Part shown: piece by piece, positions 8,459 through 17,377 of the stretch
How positions within the stretch are numbered: position 1 is the stretch's first letter
How the letters are laid out: each line of letters begins with the position of its first letter
Origin: Paenibacillus barcinonensis
Lineage (GTDB): Bacteria > Bacillota > Bacilli > Paenibacillales > Paenibacillaceae
DNA: 64,000 bases
Direction of reading: 5' to 3'
NCBI RefSeq assembly: GCF_003217495.1
Contig: NZ_QJSW01000001.1
Location: 310,001 to 374,000 of the forward strand
Position numbers and translations under genes: made by a program
Notes under the pieces: generated by a model
Told to the model about the DNA's origin: nothing
Database searches by the model: none
The model's input: the letters and a program-made list of their open reading frames with translations, nothing else

Positions 8459-9004
8459 TTAAAGCTCAACTGCTCGCTCATACATGCTGAAGCCGTCTGA
8501 TTCATTAACGAAGCTGAATCCATTCCTTGCATAAAAAGCATTTAGCGTAGCATTACTTGCTCCGCAATCCAGCCTTACAAGAGATTTATGTTCAAATTTA
8601 ATGCCATTGATGGACCACAGCAGAATGGATTTCCCCAGCCCCGTATGTGCATATTTTCTACGGATGGCGAGCCGGTGCAGGTAGAGCGCCCCATCCAGAG
8701 CGTGAGCCTTGTCTCCCCATAATTTGCAATCCCATGGACTCGGCTTCTGCATCAGAATGACCATGCCTGCGATTTCTGCCTCTTTTTTAAAAATAAAAAC
8801 GTCTCCCCGCCGAATCGCGGCCGGTGTATTATGAGAATCCTCTCCGTCCAGGAGCGCGCTCCATTGGGAAGAGCCCTGGCTTTGCAACCATAACGCTGTC
8901 TCTAGAAGCAGGGATTGCACATCGTCCGTATCTTCTGGCCCAGCCTGCACCGCTCGAAAATTGTCATGAATGGATTCACTGTGAATGTTGAATGTGTGTG
9001 TCAC
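8459..9004 (-). CDS. GNAT-family N-acetyltransferase
   Basis: Acetyl-CoA dependent acyltransferase of 181 residues. The C-terminal half shows motif A as LYLHRLAIRRKYAHTGLGKSIL (quoted to family core RRKYAHTGLG, which binds the pyrophosphate of CoA) and motif B as LDCGASNATLNAFYARNGF. Substrate unknown. It starts with GTG at 9004, 5 nt after AAGGGGAGGGG. It stands alone on the minus strand. Confidence 0.85.
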   Translation of the reverse strand: MTHTFNIHSESIHDNFRAVQAGPEDTDDVQSLLLETALWLQSQGSSQWSALLDGEDSHNTPAAIRRGDVFIFKKEAEIAGMVILMQKPSPWDCKLWGDKAHALDGALYLHRLAIRRKYAHTGLGKSILLWSINGIKFEHKSLVRLDCGASNATLNAFYARNGFSFVNESDGFSMYERAVEL

Positions 9005-9120
9005 TGTATCCCCTCCCCTTCCCGGCAGCTCTCTTCATGTAAAATTAAACTAATCGTACTATACCGGGAAATCCATGACTCGTCAAAATCAATAAAAAAA
9101 GGATAAAAGGCCTGTGCCTC

Positions 9121-10245
9121 TTACCCTTCCACTCTGGCTTCATCTATAATCTGATTGCGATATAACATGGTGAGATGCAACGTGTTGAATTCAATCTCCT
9201 TGTTCAGTTCCCGCATCAGCACTTCTACCAGCGTTTTGCGCTGCACGCTTGTTCCTGGCACATCATAATCCATGAAACCGGTGAGATCCGCATGAGACAT
9301 ATCAATGGTTGCTGTGCCTACCGGAAGCCCCCCACGCTCTTGAACATACAGATCGTAAACTCTGAACTCCCGATCCCTGCTTCTAAGCATGACATAACAT
9401 GTTTCCTCCGCTTCTTCCATCTCGGATGCACTCCACGTTAATCCATGCCGTTTATCATTAACATTTACAACCTCTGTTTCATCATATGCATCTTCAAAAT
9501 TTGTTTCACCATATTCGTCCTCATCTGCGAAATCTTCATCATCTTCAACATCACGATGCACCCACTCAAGGTTCTCCAGTTCATTTCCCTGATACCACAT
9601 GCGAATCGTAATCGTATCAATGATCTCCTCGTCCAGCTCCCTGACAAGCAGCTCAGCCGCAGCTTCCTGCAGTGCTTCATCCGGCTCCTCGTACCAGTGG
9701 ATTTCTCCCTGGGCGTCAGCCCCATACTGCTTCAGCGCCGCTTCTGCCATTTCCTCGCCTTCAGCGTCATTGAATACATAAGTTGATACACTTCGCCCGG
9801 AACTTACCATCTCCATCTCCAGCAGATGCTTCGGATCTTCGTATGTAAAAGAGTCATCCCGAGCTGCAGGAATTATGTTCACCTCGTCAGCTACACCATC
9901 GTCATGACCCTGCTCACCAAGCGGCAGACCATATCCAGTTGCCGGGCTGCTGCTCATATCAGACTGTTGCAGAACTGTATGCAGTATGCCACGGCTCACC
10001 AACACTTCATAATGCGAAGCCCCCACGGCATCTGCAAGCATACGAATATACCTTTCCGCTTTATCTGTAATAAGCCGCTCTACCTGATTATCTATCGCTT
10101 CCTGATCCAGCTGCAGGCTGCCCAACAGCCGATCTCCCTCCCTATATACGAGAACAAGTGAGCCTGCATAGCGGCCATCGACCATAATATCCTGCACTTC
10201 ACCTGATGCAGTACGCAAATCTGTCGTCAGTTCTACCTGCTTCAT
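9121..10245 (-). CDS. Acidic internal-repeat protein of unknown function
   Basis: A 374-residue soluble, strongly acidic protein with no signal peptide. Similar blocks recur: LLVRELDEEIIDTITIRMWY near 200 and LMRELNKEIEFNTLHLTMLY near 345 clearly align, and each is preceded by a beta-rich stretch with a VYREGDRLLGS-like or YVQERGGLPVG-like turn. It appears built from two or three copies of an alpha-beta unit joined by Asp/Glu-rich linkers (DVEDDEDFADEDEYGE). AGGAGGA precedes the ATG. The HAD gene lies just upstream on the same strand with a 72-bp gap. I do not recognise the family. Confidence 0.75.
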   Translation of the reverse strand: MKQVELTTDLRTASGEVQDIMVDGRYAGSLVLVYREGDRLLGSLQLDQEAIDNQVERLITDKAERYIRMLADAVGASHYEVLVSRGILHTVLQQSDMSSSPATGYGLPLGEQGHDDGVADEVNIIPAARDDSFTYEDPKHLLEMEMVSSGRSVSTYVFNDAEGEEMAEAALKQYGADAQGEIHWYEEPDEALQEAAAELLVRELDEEIIDTITIRMWYQGNELENLEWVHRDVEDDEDFADEDEYGETNFEDAYDETEVVNVNDKRHGLTWSASEMEEAEETCYVMLRSRDREFRVYDLYVQERGGLPVGTATIDMSHADLTGFMDYDVPGTSVQRKTLVEVLMRELNKEIEFNTLHLTMLYRNQIIDEARVEG

Positions 10246-10317
10246 TGCCAGTCCTCCTCATTCCTAACGTATCCTCTTAGGATGTCCTGGGAAGCAGTCG
10301 TTTATGAGGTGATCAAA

Positions 10318-11121
10318 CTATACCGACAAAATATACTTGTGGATGGCATGCGCAACCCCTTCATCGTTGTTGGATAATGTAACTTCGTCGGAGGCGGCTT
10401 TGACCTCCTCTGGAGAGTTATCCATCGCAATACCCTTTCCGGCAAAAGTCAGCATCGTAATATCATTATAATAATTGCCTATGGCCATAATCTCGGAGGA
10501 AGCGATGCCTTTGGAATCAGCCAATCTCTTGAGCGCCGCTCCCTTGGAGGCTTCCGGGTGCATCAGATCAATGAAGAAATCCCCGCTGCGTGTCATGTAA
10601 TACGGAAGATTCCAGGCCGTCCATTCACGTTGAACCTCGTCCATCTGCTCAATAGGGCCAAATGCCGTAAACTTGGCGAGTGGTTCGTGCATATCGGCCC
10701 AACGAGGCAGCTTGAGAGGCTCAGCCAGAAAATTATAATACATCTGTCTGACTTGCAACTCCAAGCCTTCAGGCTGATCCACATACAGTCCAAACGCCGT
10801 ATTGATGTCAAAATGCACTCCATTCTCACGACAATACGAAATAATAGGCTCCAGCCCTTGAGTATCCAATGCAAATTGATGAACAACCTCACGGGTCTCT
10901 ACCTGCGCTGTTACCGCACCATTATGTGTAATGACATAACCATCCAGACCCATCTGCTTCATAAAAGGAATCGTGTTGCCCGGTCCACGCCCGGAGCAAA
11001 GCACGATCTCCGCCCCTTTGCGCGAGGCTTGAATCAGAGCTTCCTGTGTCCGCTCAGTCAGCTCATGATCATCATTCAGTAAGGTTCCGTCTACATCCAG
11101 CGCAATCAGTTTATAAGTCAT
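10318..11121 (-). CDS. Cof-type HAD-superfamily phosphatase
   Basis: Phosphatase of the HAD IIB (Cof) class, 267 residues. Motif I DVDGTLL supplies the nucleophile Asp9 and acid/base Asp11. Motif II is LCSGR near residue 42, motif III Lys lies near 195 (ASKGAALKRL) and motif IV is IGNYYNDITML. A C2B cap separates motifs II and III. Such enzymes act on sugar phosphates or flavin precursors; the substrate cannot be told here. Motif IV has NYYND where GDxxND is usual, a small change. It follows the pseudouridine synthase gene by 25 bp, so they are likely cotranscribed. Confidence 0.9.
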   Translation of the reverse strand: MTYKLIALDVDGTLLNDDHELTERTQEALIQASRKGAEIVLCSGRGPGNTIPFMKQMGLDGYVITHNGAVTAQVETREVVHQFALDTQGLEPIISYCRENGVHFDINTAFGLYVDQPEGLELQVRQMYYNFLAEPLKLPRWADMHEPLAKFTAFGPIEQMDEVQREWTAWNLPYYMTRSGDFFIDLMHPEASKGAALKRLADSKGIASSEIMAIGNYYNDITMLTFAGKGIAMDNSPEEVKAASDEVTLSNNDEGVAHAIHKYILSV

Positions 11122-11146
11122 ATGATCTCATCCCCATCTGTTCGTT

Positions 11147-11908
11147 TTAGTTAGCCGCGTCATCATTCCGTAAAAGCTTCAATTCCTCTTGCGTTAATTC
11201 ACGGTAACTCCCAATCGCCAGATCAGAAGCCAGCTTCAATTCCCCCATAGCTACGCGCTTCAGGTACAATACACGTTTGCCGACAGCCTGGAACATACGC
11301 TTGACCTGATGAAATTTACCTTCATGGATAATAAGGGAGATCAGCGATACCGTGCCTTCCTCTGTTTCCTCATATCCGAGCACAGTAAGCTGTGCTGGCA
11401 TTGTCTCATACTGATCATCCAGCCGCACCCCGGCTGCAAATTGCTTAACATCCTCTGCGTCCACTTTACCGAGCACGCGTGCTTCATACGTTTTGGGCAC
11501 ATGTTTGCGCGGGGATAACAGTTCATGGGCAAGAGGACCGTCATTCGTCAAAATAAGAAGCCCCTCTGTATCCTTATCCAGTCGCCCTACCGGAAAAGGT
11601 TGGAAGATTCGGTCCTCCTTACGCAGTAAATCCAGCACCGTCTGGTCTCGTGCATCCTCTGTCGCAGATACGACACCCGGCGGTTTGTGCAGCATCAGAT
11701 AGATCATTTCACGGTACATAATTCGCTCGCCATCTGCTTCGATGACGTTAATCTCCGGGTTAACCTGGATACCGCTATCCTTGACCACCTTTCCATCCAC
11801 ATAAATTCGGCCCTGCTTCACCATTTTTTTGAGCTCACTGCGGGTACCTACGCCCATGTGACTCAAAATTTTGTCCAGACGCTGCGTTTGTTTGCCCTTC
11901 CCACTCAT
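11147..11908 (-). CDS. RsuA/RluB-family pseudouridine synthase
   Basis: Makes pseudouridine in rRNA. An S4 RNA-binding domain (residues about 8-55) is followed by the catalytic domain with GRLDKDTEGLL, where the Asp is catalytic, then LLTNDG and KTYEA. At 253 residues it fits the RsuA/RluB/RluE group; the target base cannot be assigned. The start at 11908 gives an ATGA overlap with the stop of the rRNA methyltransferase gene and has GGAGGT 8 nt upstream; an ATG six codons earlier is poorly placed. The overlap argues for coupled translation of two rRNA-modifying enzymes. Confidence 0.9.
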   Translation of the reverse strand: MSGKGKQTQRLDKILSHMGVGTRSELKKMVKQGRIYVDGKVVKDSGIQVNPEINVIEADGERIMYREMIYLMLHKPPGVVSATEDARDQTVLDLLRKEDRIFQPFPVGRLDKDTEGLLILTNDGPLAHELLSPRKHVPKTYEARVLGKVDAEDVKQFAAGVRLDDQYETMPAQLTVLGYEETEEGTVSLISLIIHEGKFHQVKRMFQAVGKRVLYLKRVAMGELKLASDLAIGSYRELTQEELKLLRNDDAAN

Positions 11909-13587
11909 TTCGATGTCCACCTCCATCCGGCAGGATATTCATTTTTCAGCACACCGTCCAGCCATTTCCCCCAGCCTGCGGCATATCCATCAATACATAC
12001 GAGAACATATCCTTTTGATAAGGTACCTTCATGAAGCACGATGCGCTCCTGTTCAATGTTCAACGTTTCCCCCTTCAAGTACCTTACCGCTTCTCCATCC
12101 GCTGAGGACAGATTCACGCTTCGGCGTGCCTCGGAAGTGCGCAAAGCACAAGCCAAAGGATGAGAAGGAACAAAACGTGCATGCTTGATCGTACCGACAA
12201 ACCATCCGGGGCGAACGACCTTCAGTCCCTCCAAGCGGGAAGCACCGACCGCTGACTGGTATATCCGATCTCCGTAACACACCGTCTCTCCGTGCAACGG
12301 CAGATCTATATTGTCTTTTACAAATTGGCTGTAAACCGCCAACGGATCAACATTCCCTGAATCCGTTGCCCGTCCCTGCCCTCGTTCCGATTTGCGTCCA
12401 CCGGTCTCTTTAGCTTTTCTGCCTGCTTTGCCTGAGGGGTGGCCAGAGCGTGTATTCCTGTCACTGCCCTCTCTTGATTCAACACGTAACAAACGTTCCT
12501 TTTTACGATCGGCTTTGGTTAATGGATACGAAGCCGATCGTAAAAAGGAACGATCCTCACTCGATTCATTCAGCGGCGCAGACTTATCATTCACATGTTC
12601 AGATAATTTCACATCACTTTCATGCCCAGCGATATGCTGTAATACCGCGACGTAATGTCCTTCTCCCTCCAGAAGATGGGGCCACAATCTCGCCGTGCCT
12701 CGCGTCTGATCCAGCACCTCTGCTGTCTCTGATGCCTGCGTCGGCAGCATTTCACGCACCCAATCCGGACGTCCTGGGGCAAACCCTTTAGTCTCTGCGA
12801 TATTAACAACGCTAAAGTCTGGATTCAGTTTCAAAAACGCAGCAATCATCGCTTCATTCTCCTCTGGTGCAAAGGTACAGGTCGAATATACGATCGTACC
12901 TCCCGGAGCCAGTAACCGGGCTGCCGTTTCCAGAATATCGCGCTGCATCAGCACACACTTCTCCACGGAATGGTGCTCCCATGACTTCACCATATCCTCG
13001 TCCTTGCGGAACATGCCTTCGCCTGAACAAGGCGCATCAATTAATACCTTATTGAAATAATGAGGGAATGCATCGGCAATCCGCTCGGGTGATTCATTTA
13101 ATACGACTGCATTTCTCACACCATAGAGCTCGATATTTTTGGCAAGGGCCTTGGTCCGCTCGGCATGAATATCATTGGTAACAAGCACCCCTTTACCCTG
13201 TAGCTTGGCAGCGATCTGAGTCGATTTCCCTCCAGGGGCAGCACACAAGTCTAGCACACGATCTCCTGGCTGCACCTGCAGCTGCTCGACGGGAGCCATT
13301 GCACTCGGCTCCTGAATATAATACAGGCCTGCATGATAATAAGGATGCAGCCCGGGCTTCACCCCATGCGGTACATAAAAACCGGTTTCACACCACGGAA
13401 TGGGTCTCAAGTCAAACGGTGCCATTTCCTTGAATTGTTCCATTGATATTTTCAGTGTATTTACGCGAAGCCCGGCATGCGGGGATTGTTCATACGATTG
13501 CATAAAAGATTCAAATTGATCACCGAGCAGATGTTTCATCCGCTCTGTAAACATGTGAGGCAGCTGTACAGCCATATTTCCACTCAT
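11905..13587 (-). CDS. RsmF-type rRNA (cytosine-C5) methyltransferase
   Basis: SAM-dependent 5-methylcytosine methyltransferase of the NOL1/NOP2/Sun family, 560 residues. SAM motif LDLCAAPGGKS is at about 113, motif IV DAPCSGEGMF has Cys187, and motif VI STCTF has the catalytic Cys237. A C-terminal RsmF/PUA-like domain follows (about 410-560). Between the two lies a Lys/Arg/Ser-rich linker (about 325-405). Residues about 346-365 of it are encoded by a perfect inverted repeat. Start at 13587 is the longest reasonable; an ATG at 13575 is also possible. It is translationally coupled to the pseudouridine synthase gene by an ATGA overlap. Confidence 0.9.
   Translation of the reverse strand: MSGNMAVQLPHMFTERMKHLLGDQFESFMQSYEQSPHAGLRVNTLKISMEQFKEMAPFDLRPIPWCETGFYVPHGVKPGLHPYYHAGLYYIQEPSAMAPVEQLQVQPGDRVLDLCAAPGGKSTQIAAKLQGKGVLVTNDIHAERTKALAKNIELYGVRNAVVLNESPERIADAFPHYFNKVLIDAPCSGEGMFRKDEDMVKSWEHHSVEKCVLMQRDILETAARLLAPGGTIVYSTCTFAPEENEAMIAAFLKLNPDFSVVNIAETKGFAPGRPDWVREMLPTQASETAEVLDQTRGTARLWPHLLEGEGHYVAVLQHIAGHESDVKLSEHVNDKSAPLNESSEDRSFLRSASYPLTKADRKKERLLRVESREGSDRNTRSGHPSGKAGRKAKETGGRKSERGQGRATDSGNVDPLAVYSQFVKDNIDLPLHGETVCYGDRIYQSAVGASRLEGLKVVRPGWFVGTIKHARFVPSHPLACALRTSEARRSVNLSSADGEAVRYLKGETLNIEQERIVLHEGTLSKGYVLVCIDGYAAGWGKWLDGVLKNEYPAGWRWTSK
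12494..12552. repeat. Perfect 22-bp inverted repeat inside a coding region
   Basis: CGTTCCTTTTTACGATCGGC plus TT (12494-12515) is exactly complementary to 12531-12552, with a 15-nt loop. It lies in frame within the linker of the methyltransferase gene, interrupting no domain. The size and perfect arms resemble small palindromic repeats that insert into genes (as known for Rickettsia RPEs or bacterial REP/MITE-like units). No second copy was seen by eye in this window. Confidence 0.85.
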
Positions 13588-13800
13588 CCCATCCTGTTAA
13601 AATGACATATTGCTCTATGTTATCATATCCTGTTTTTACTTGCCTATCCTATCATGTGTATTCCACTACATCGTGTAATGTAGTATAATGCTAATAGATT
13701 GTTTGATGAGCAAAAATTCGGTTGTTTATGCATATTATCCCAACCTCTGTTTTTGCTGTAGCTGTAATTATATCTTGATATGAATATTGGGGGATGAACA

Positions 13801-14349
13801 ATGAATTCCAAGAAGAAAAAGAAAAGCGCTGCAATCCTTATATTTCTCGGTATTTTAGTTGTTATGATTGCGGCCCTGGTGTTTGTGAACCAGAAGTCCA
13901 AGGATCAGATTGATTCTGTACCCAATGCTTATGGTATCGCGGCTTCCAAGCTTAATCCGGCAACACGTGAACTTCTGAGTGATCCTAACTATCAGCAGAT
14001 TATTCTGCCAGCCGATCTGAAAGCCAGAATAGATAAGAAAGACAGCTTCTTTGTATACTTCTTTGCTTCTGACTGCTCACACTGCCGTGCAACGACACCG
14101 CAATTGATGCCACTGGTAGATAGTGAAGGCATCAAGCTTCCGCAGTTTAATCTGCGTGAATTTGAATCAGGCTGGACCGATTACAACATTGAGTTCACCC
14201 CTACACTCGTCTATTACGAGAAGGGCGTAGAGAAAGATCGCATGGTTGGCGGTCTGAAAGAAAATGGAAGCGACAACGGTTATACACTGGACGACTACAA
14301 GCAATTTTTTGACAAATACAAAGGCAACACTACACCTGAGAAAAGCTAG
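13801..14349 (+). CDS. Membrane-anchored thioredoxin-like protein
   Basis: A 182-residue protein with a cytoplasmic poly-Lys start (KKKKK), one membrane segment at about 10-29 and an extracytoplasmic thioredoxin-fold domain. The active site is CSHC in FASDCSHCRATTPQL near residue 95, followed by a cis-Pro loop (FTPTLVYYEKG). A disulfide-handling role on the outer face of the membrane is inferred. The histidine inside CxxC resembles DsbA-type CPHC more than thioredoxin CGPC. GGGGGATG precedes the ATG. It is monocistronic with a strong terminator behind it. Confidence 0.88.
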   Translation: MNSKKKKKSAAILIFLGILVVMIAALVFVNQKSKDQIDSVPNAYGIAASKLNPATRELLSDPNYQQIILPADLKARIDKKDSFFVYFFASDCSHCRATTPQLMPLVDSEGIKLPQFNLREFESGWTDYNIEFTPTLVYYEKGVEKDRMVGGLKENGSDNGYTLDDYKQFFDKYKGNTTPEKS

Positions 14350-14492
14350 GCCTTGTCTTGATACCTACTGAAGTGTATCTTTTACCGCCTTTTCGCTCCC
14401 TGCTGCGGAAAACGTCCTGGCTTGGAACGAAAATTTAGCAAAATTGGCTTACTTCAGCGTTATCAGACACACGCTAGTTGAAATGCCTGCCA

Positions 14493-14536
14493 AAAACACC
14501 CCGACTATTCCGTGAACAGAATAGTCGGGGTGTTTT
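14493..14536. terminator. Bidirectional terminator
   Basis: An 18-bp perfect stem (AACACCCCGACTATTC core) with an 8-nt loop and flanking A and T runs on the two sides. It ends the thioredoxin-like gene (+) and the DUF309 gene (-), which converge here. Confidence 0.9.
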
Positions 14537-14562
14537 GTATACAAGACATAGGATGCTTCATC

Positions 14563-15093
14563 CTAGTTATTTGCATGATTGTTAAGCTTGGCATTGCTAA
14601 GGTGCTCCATGGCTTGTGCTTGCCTCTGTTGCTCTCTCATTTTCTCTTCATAGATCCGTCCCCGGGTTGGACTTCGCCGCTGCGGAACGTTTGGCTTCAG
14701 CTCGGATGACCTGATTTGTATATGCTGTTGAAGCGATTTATCCTCAATCTGGATAGACAAATCCCGATATTCAAGTGATCCTGATTTACTTGCCAGCAAT
14801 TGCTTCACAAGTCTGCCTACCTGCTCCTTCAACTCGCCAAGACGAATGCCGAGCATCACATTCGGATAGGCTTCCATTAATTCAAGTGAGCTTTGCAGCA
14901 TCATAAGTCCACCTCGAAGATTGCCGTTCCGATAATGGTACAGCCCAACTGCTACCTGCAACAGACCTTTATAGAGCGGCTCACGATCCCGTTCAAGCCA
15001 GAGCTCTTCAAGCACCTCATGGCACTCGAAATAATCCTGGTCCCGATTAAAATAAATCAGATAGTCAATGTAGAGCGGCTCATAGCTGTTCAT
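14563..15093 (-). CDS. DUF309 family protein
   Basis: A 176-residue helical protein. The DUF309 signature is clear near the N-terminus: FNRDQDYFECHEVLEELW, followed by GLLQVAVGLYHYRNGN. The family function is unknown; the conserved Glu/His cluster could bind metal. The last 60 residues are a charged tail without recognised fold. The gene overlaps the end of the relQ-like gene by 14 nt, so translation is probably coupled and a link to stringent-response physiology is possible, though unproven. Confidence 0.85.
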   Translation of the reverse strand: MNSYEPLYIDYLIYFNRDQDYFECHEVLEELWLERDREPLYKGLLQVAVGLYHYRNGNLRGGLMMLQSSLELMEAYPNVMLGIRLGELKEQVGRLVKQLLASKSGSLEYRDLSIQIEDKSLQQHIQIRSSELKPNVPQRRSPTRGRIYEEKMREQQRQAQAMEHLSNAKLNNHANN

Positions 15094-15895
15094 CCGGGTT
15101 TTCGCCCTTTCTGGCGTTGTTCAGAAGCTGCTTCACATCGTCCAGCAACACTTTGAGTCCTTCCATGTCATGACGTTCCCAGCAATCGTTAAATCGCTTC
15201 TGTGCTTCAATCGCCTCATGCACCAGATGATAGAAATATAGCTGTTGAATGATGCTGAGTGTCCTTGACACAATATTGGAGTCGTCCTCAAACGCCTTCT
15301 GTGCTTCCAGAATCTGCAGACGAATAGCGGACATCTCGTTATCCAGCACGAAGGCAGCCTCTGCCGTTTTCTTGAGCCTCGCTCGCATATCATCCGGCAG
15401 GCTTTCCCGGTATTTATAACTCAAGGAATGCTCAATCGTAGCCCAGAAATTCATCGCCAGGGTTCGAATCTGAATCTCGGCAAGCACCTTTTTCTGACCA
15501 AGCGCTGTTTGAACCGGATATTCAATAATCATATGGAAGCTGCGATAACCGCTCTCCTTGAAGTTGGTAATATAATCCTTCTCAATCAGCACCGTCAGAT
15601 CCTTACGGGCTCTGATATACTCGGCAACGCGGCGAATATCATCCACGAACTGACACATGATGCGAATACCGGCAATATCCTCTATGCCTGTCTCCACATC
15701 GTCGAGTGCCACGTTCAGGCGTCTTGATTTTTCCAGAATGCTGGAGATTTTTTTGACACGGCCAGTAACAAATTCAATCGGGGCATATTCTTCCCGTTTT
15801 TTCAATTCGGCCCGCATCGTTTTGAACTTGACCTTCAATTCCTCTACCGCTTGTTCATAAGGAAGTAAAAATGTACCCCAGTCTCTACCGTCCAT
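15080..15895 (-). CDS. relQ: Small alarmone synthetase, RelQ/YjbM type
   Basis: Synthesises (p)ppGpp from ATP and GDP/GTP. The 271-residue protein consists of the RelA/SpoT synthetase domain without a hydrolase or ACT/TGS regions. Visible motifs are GRVKKISSILEKSRR, EDIAGIRIMC (Gly-rich core with the catalytic Asp), GYRSFHMIIEY and AEIQIRTLAMNFWATIEH. The helical C-terminus (after about 170) matches the tetramer-forming region of RelQ. It is somewhat longer than B. subtilis YjbM at the C-terminus. AGGAGGC precedes the ATG. Overlap with DUF309 indicates an operon. Choosing RelQ over RelP rests on the overall motif pattern. Confidence 0.87.
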   Translation of the reverse strand: MDGRDWGTFLLPYEQAVEELKVKFKTMRAELKKREEYAPIEFVTGRVKKISSILEKSRRLNVALDDVETGIEDIAGIRIMCQFVDDIRRVAEYIRARKDLTVLIEKDYITNFKESGYRSFHMIIEYPVQTALGQKKVLAEIQIRTLAMNFWATIEHSLSYKYRESLPDDMRARLKKTAEAAFVLDNEMSAIRLQILEAQKAFEDDSNIVSRTLSIIQQLYFYHLVHEAIEAQKRFNDCWERHDMEGLKVLLDDVKQLLNNARKGENPDEQL

Positions 15896-16029
15896 GGTTA
15901 AGCCTCCTGTCTCTATAGCATCCCCTGTTCTTATCCATTATACATGATGTTTGCCGGGGGGAAGAGTCCCGTTCCATTATACACTCTTCCACGCTTCTAT
16001 ATTAATACTCTGGGGATTCATCCTGCTTC

Positions 16030-17127
16030 TTAGCGGTGCTCTGCACCAACGGCCTCTGAAATATGATGATAACCATCCTTGCGCAGCAGTTCGCGCAATC
16101 CCGCATGGATACGCCGGTTAACCTCTGGTCCTTCATAGATCAGGGCTGTATAGATTTCCACCAGACTTGCCCCGGCCTTAATTTTCTCATAAGCATCCTC
16201 ACTTGTAAAAATACCGCCCGAGCCGATAATGGGAAGCTTACCCTCAGTCTGTCTGTAGACCTGACGAATAATCTCCGTAGAGCGTTCGCGCAGCGGCTTA
16301 CCGCTGAGTCCGCCAGTTTCCTTCGCATGCTGATGGGACAGACCTTCACGACTGATTGTTGTGTTGGTCGCAATGATGCCCGACACTCCACTTGCCGCAA
16401 TGGTACTGACCATATATTCAAGCTCCTGATCATTCACATCAGGCGCAATTTTGACAAGCACAGATTTGCTCGCTCCGCCATGCTTCTCCTGTTGACGGTT
16501 CATCTCGCTCATAACCGCCGCAAGCAGCTCCTTCAATTCATTCCCATGCTGCAGATTACGCAAATCTGGTGTATTTGGTGAACTGATATTCACGACAAAC
16601 AGGTCAGCATAATTATACAACGCTTGAATGCATTTCTCATAATCCAGGTGAGCTTCCTCATTGGGTGTTGTTTTATTTTTACCGATATTCACCGCGACGG
16701 GGATGCGTCGTTCCTGAAGACGGGCAAGCTCGCCTGCCATCGCTTCTGCACCCAGATTGTTAAAGCCCATACGGTTGACCAGCGCCTCATCTGGCGGCAA
16801 GCGGAACAGACGCGGCTGCTCGTTACCTGTCTGCGCCAGCGGAGTCACCGTGCCCACTTCCATAAACCCGAATCCGATGGAGGAAAAGCCCGTTACAGCC
16901 TGTCCATTTTTGTCCAAGCCTGCCGCAAGCCCTACAGGTGTAGGGAAATGACATCCGAACATGTCCACAGCCAGATCGGGGGTCTCACGCACCCCATACA
17001 TAACACGCAGCCCGGACGGAACCGGCCTCACCTTGCCCACACCGCTAAGGCCGCCAATAATCAGATGATGGGCCTGCTCTGGGTCCATTTTGAACAATAA
17101 AGGTTTAGCAAGACTTTTGTATAACAA
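16030..17127 (-). CDS. pyrD: Dihydroorotate dehydrogenase (quinone), class 2
   Basis: Fourth step of pyrimidine synthesis: oxidises dihydroorotate with quinone at the membrane. Class 2 features are the N-terminal helix (LYKSLAKPLLFKMDPEQAHH) that enters the membrane, the GLAAGLDKNG flavin motif, NRMGFNN and the catalytic Ser region NISSPNTPDLR. The length of 365 residues fits. I chose the TTG at 17127 with GGAG 8 nt before it; the GTG at 17136 falls on the ribosome site itself. It lies outside any pyr operon here. Most Bacillus use the class 1 NAD-dependent PyrD, so class 2 is notable but common in Paenibacillus relatives. Confidence 0.9.
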   Translation of the reverse strand: MLYKSLAKPLLFKMDPEQAHHLIIGGLSGVGKVRPVPSGLRVMYGVRETPDLAVDMFGCHFPTPVGLAAGLDKNGQAVTGFSSIGFGFMEVGTVTPLAQTGNEQPRLFRLPPDEALVNRMGFNNLGAEAMAGELARLQERRIPVAVNIGKNKTTPNEEAHLDYEKCIQALYNYADLFVVNISSPNTPDLRNLQHGNELKELLAAVMSEMNRQQEKHGGASKSVLVKIAPDVNDQELEYMVSTIAASGVSGIIATNTTISREGLSHQHAKETGGLSGKPLRERSTEIIRQVYRQTEGKLPIIGSGGIFTSEDAYEKIKAGASLVEIYTALIYEGPEVNRRIHAGLRELLRKDGYHHISEAVGAEHR

Positions 17128-17377
17128 ATCAATCACTCCGTTCTGGTCCGGTACGCCATATGGCCGCTCTCCGTCTCATTTATGTAAAAAACTCTACACA
17201 CCAGTCTATCGGTTTCTTCTACAAAAAGAAAGTCATTTGCGCATAGACAAATAAATTTCAAATCGAGCTGCAAATGCACAAGAAATCAACCCGCCTACTG
17301 GAAAAGACGAGTTGAATTCTTTACAATGAGAGCATGGTTACATGACCAGTTCTATACCTTATAAGGAGGAATAAATA

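Noticed and set aside
13588..13620. GlnR-like site upstream of the rRNA methyltransferase gene (TGTTA...TGACA)
   Set aside because: The half-sites are only 3 nt apart instead of 7.
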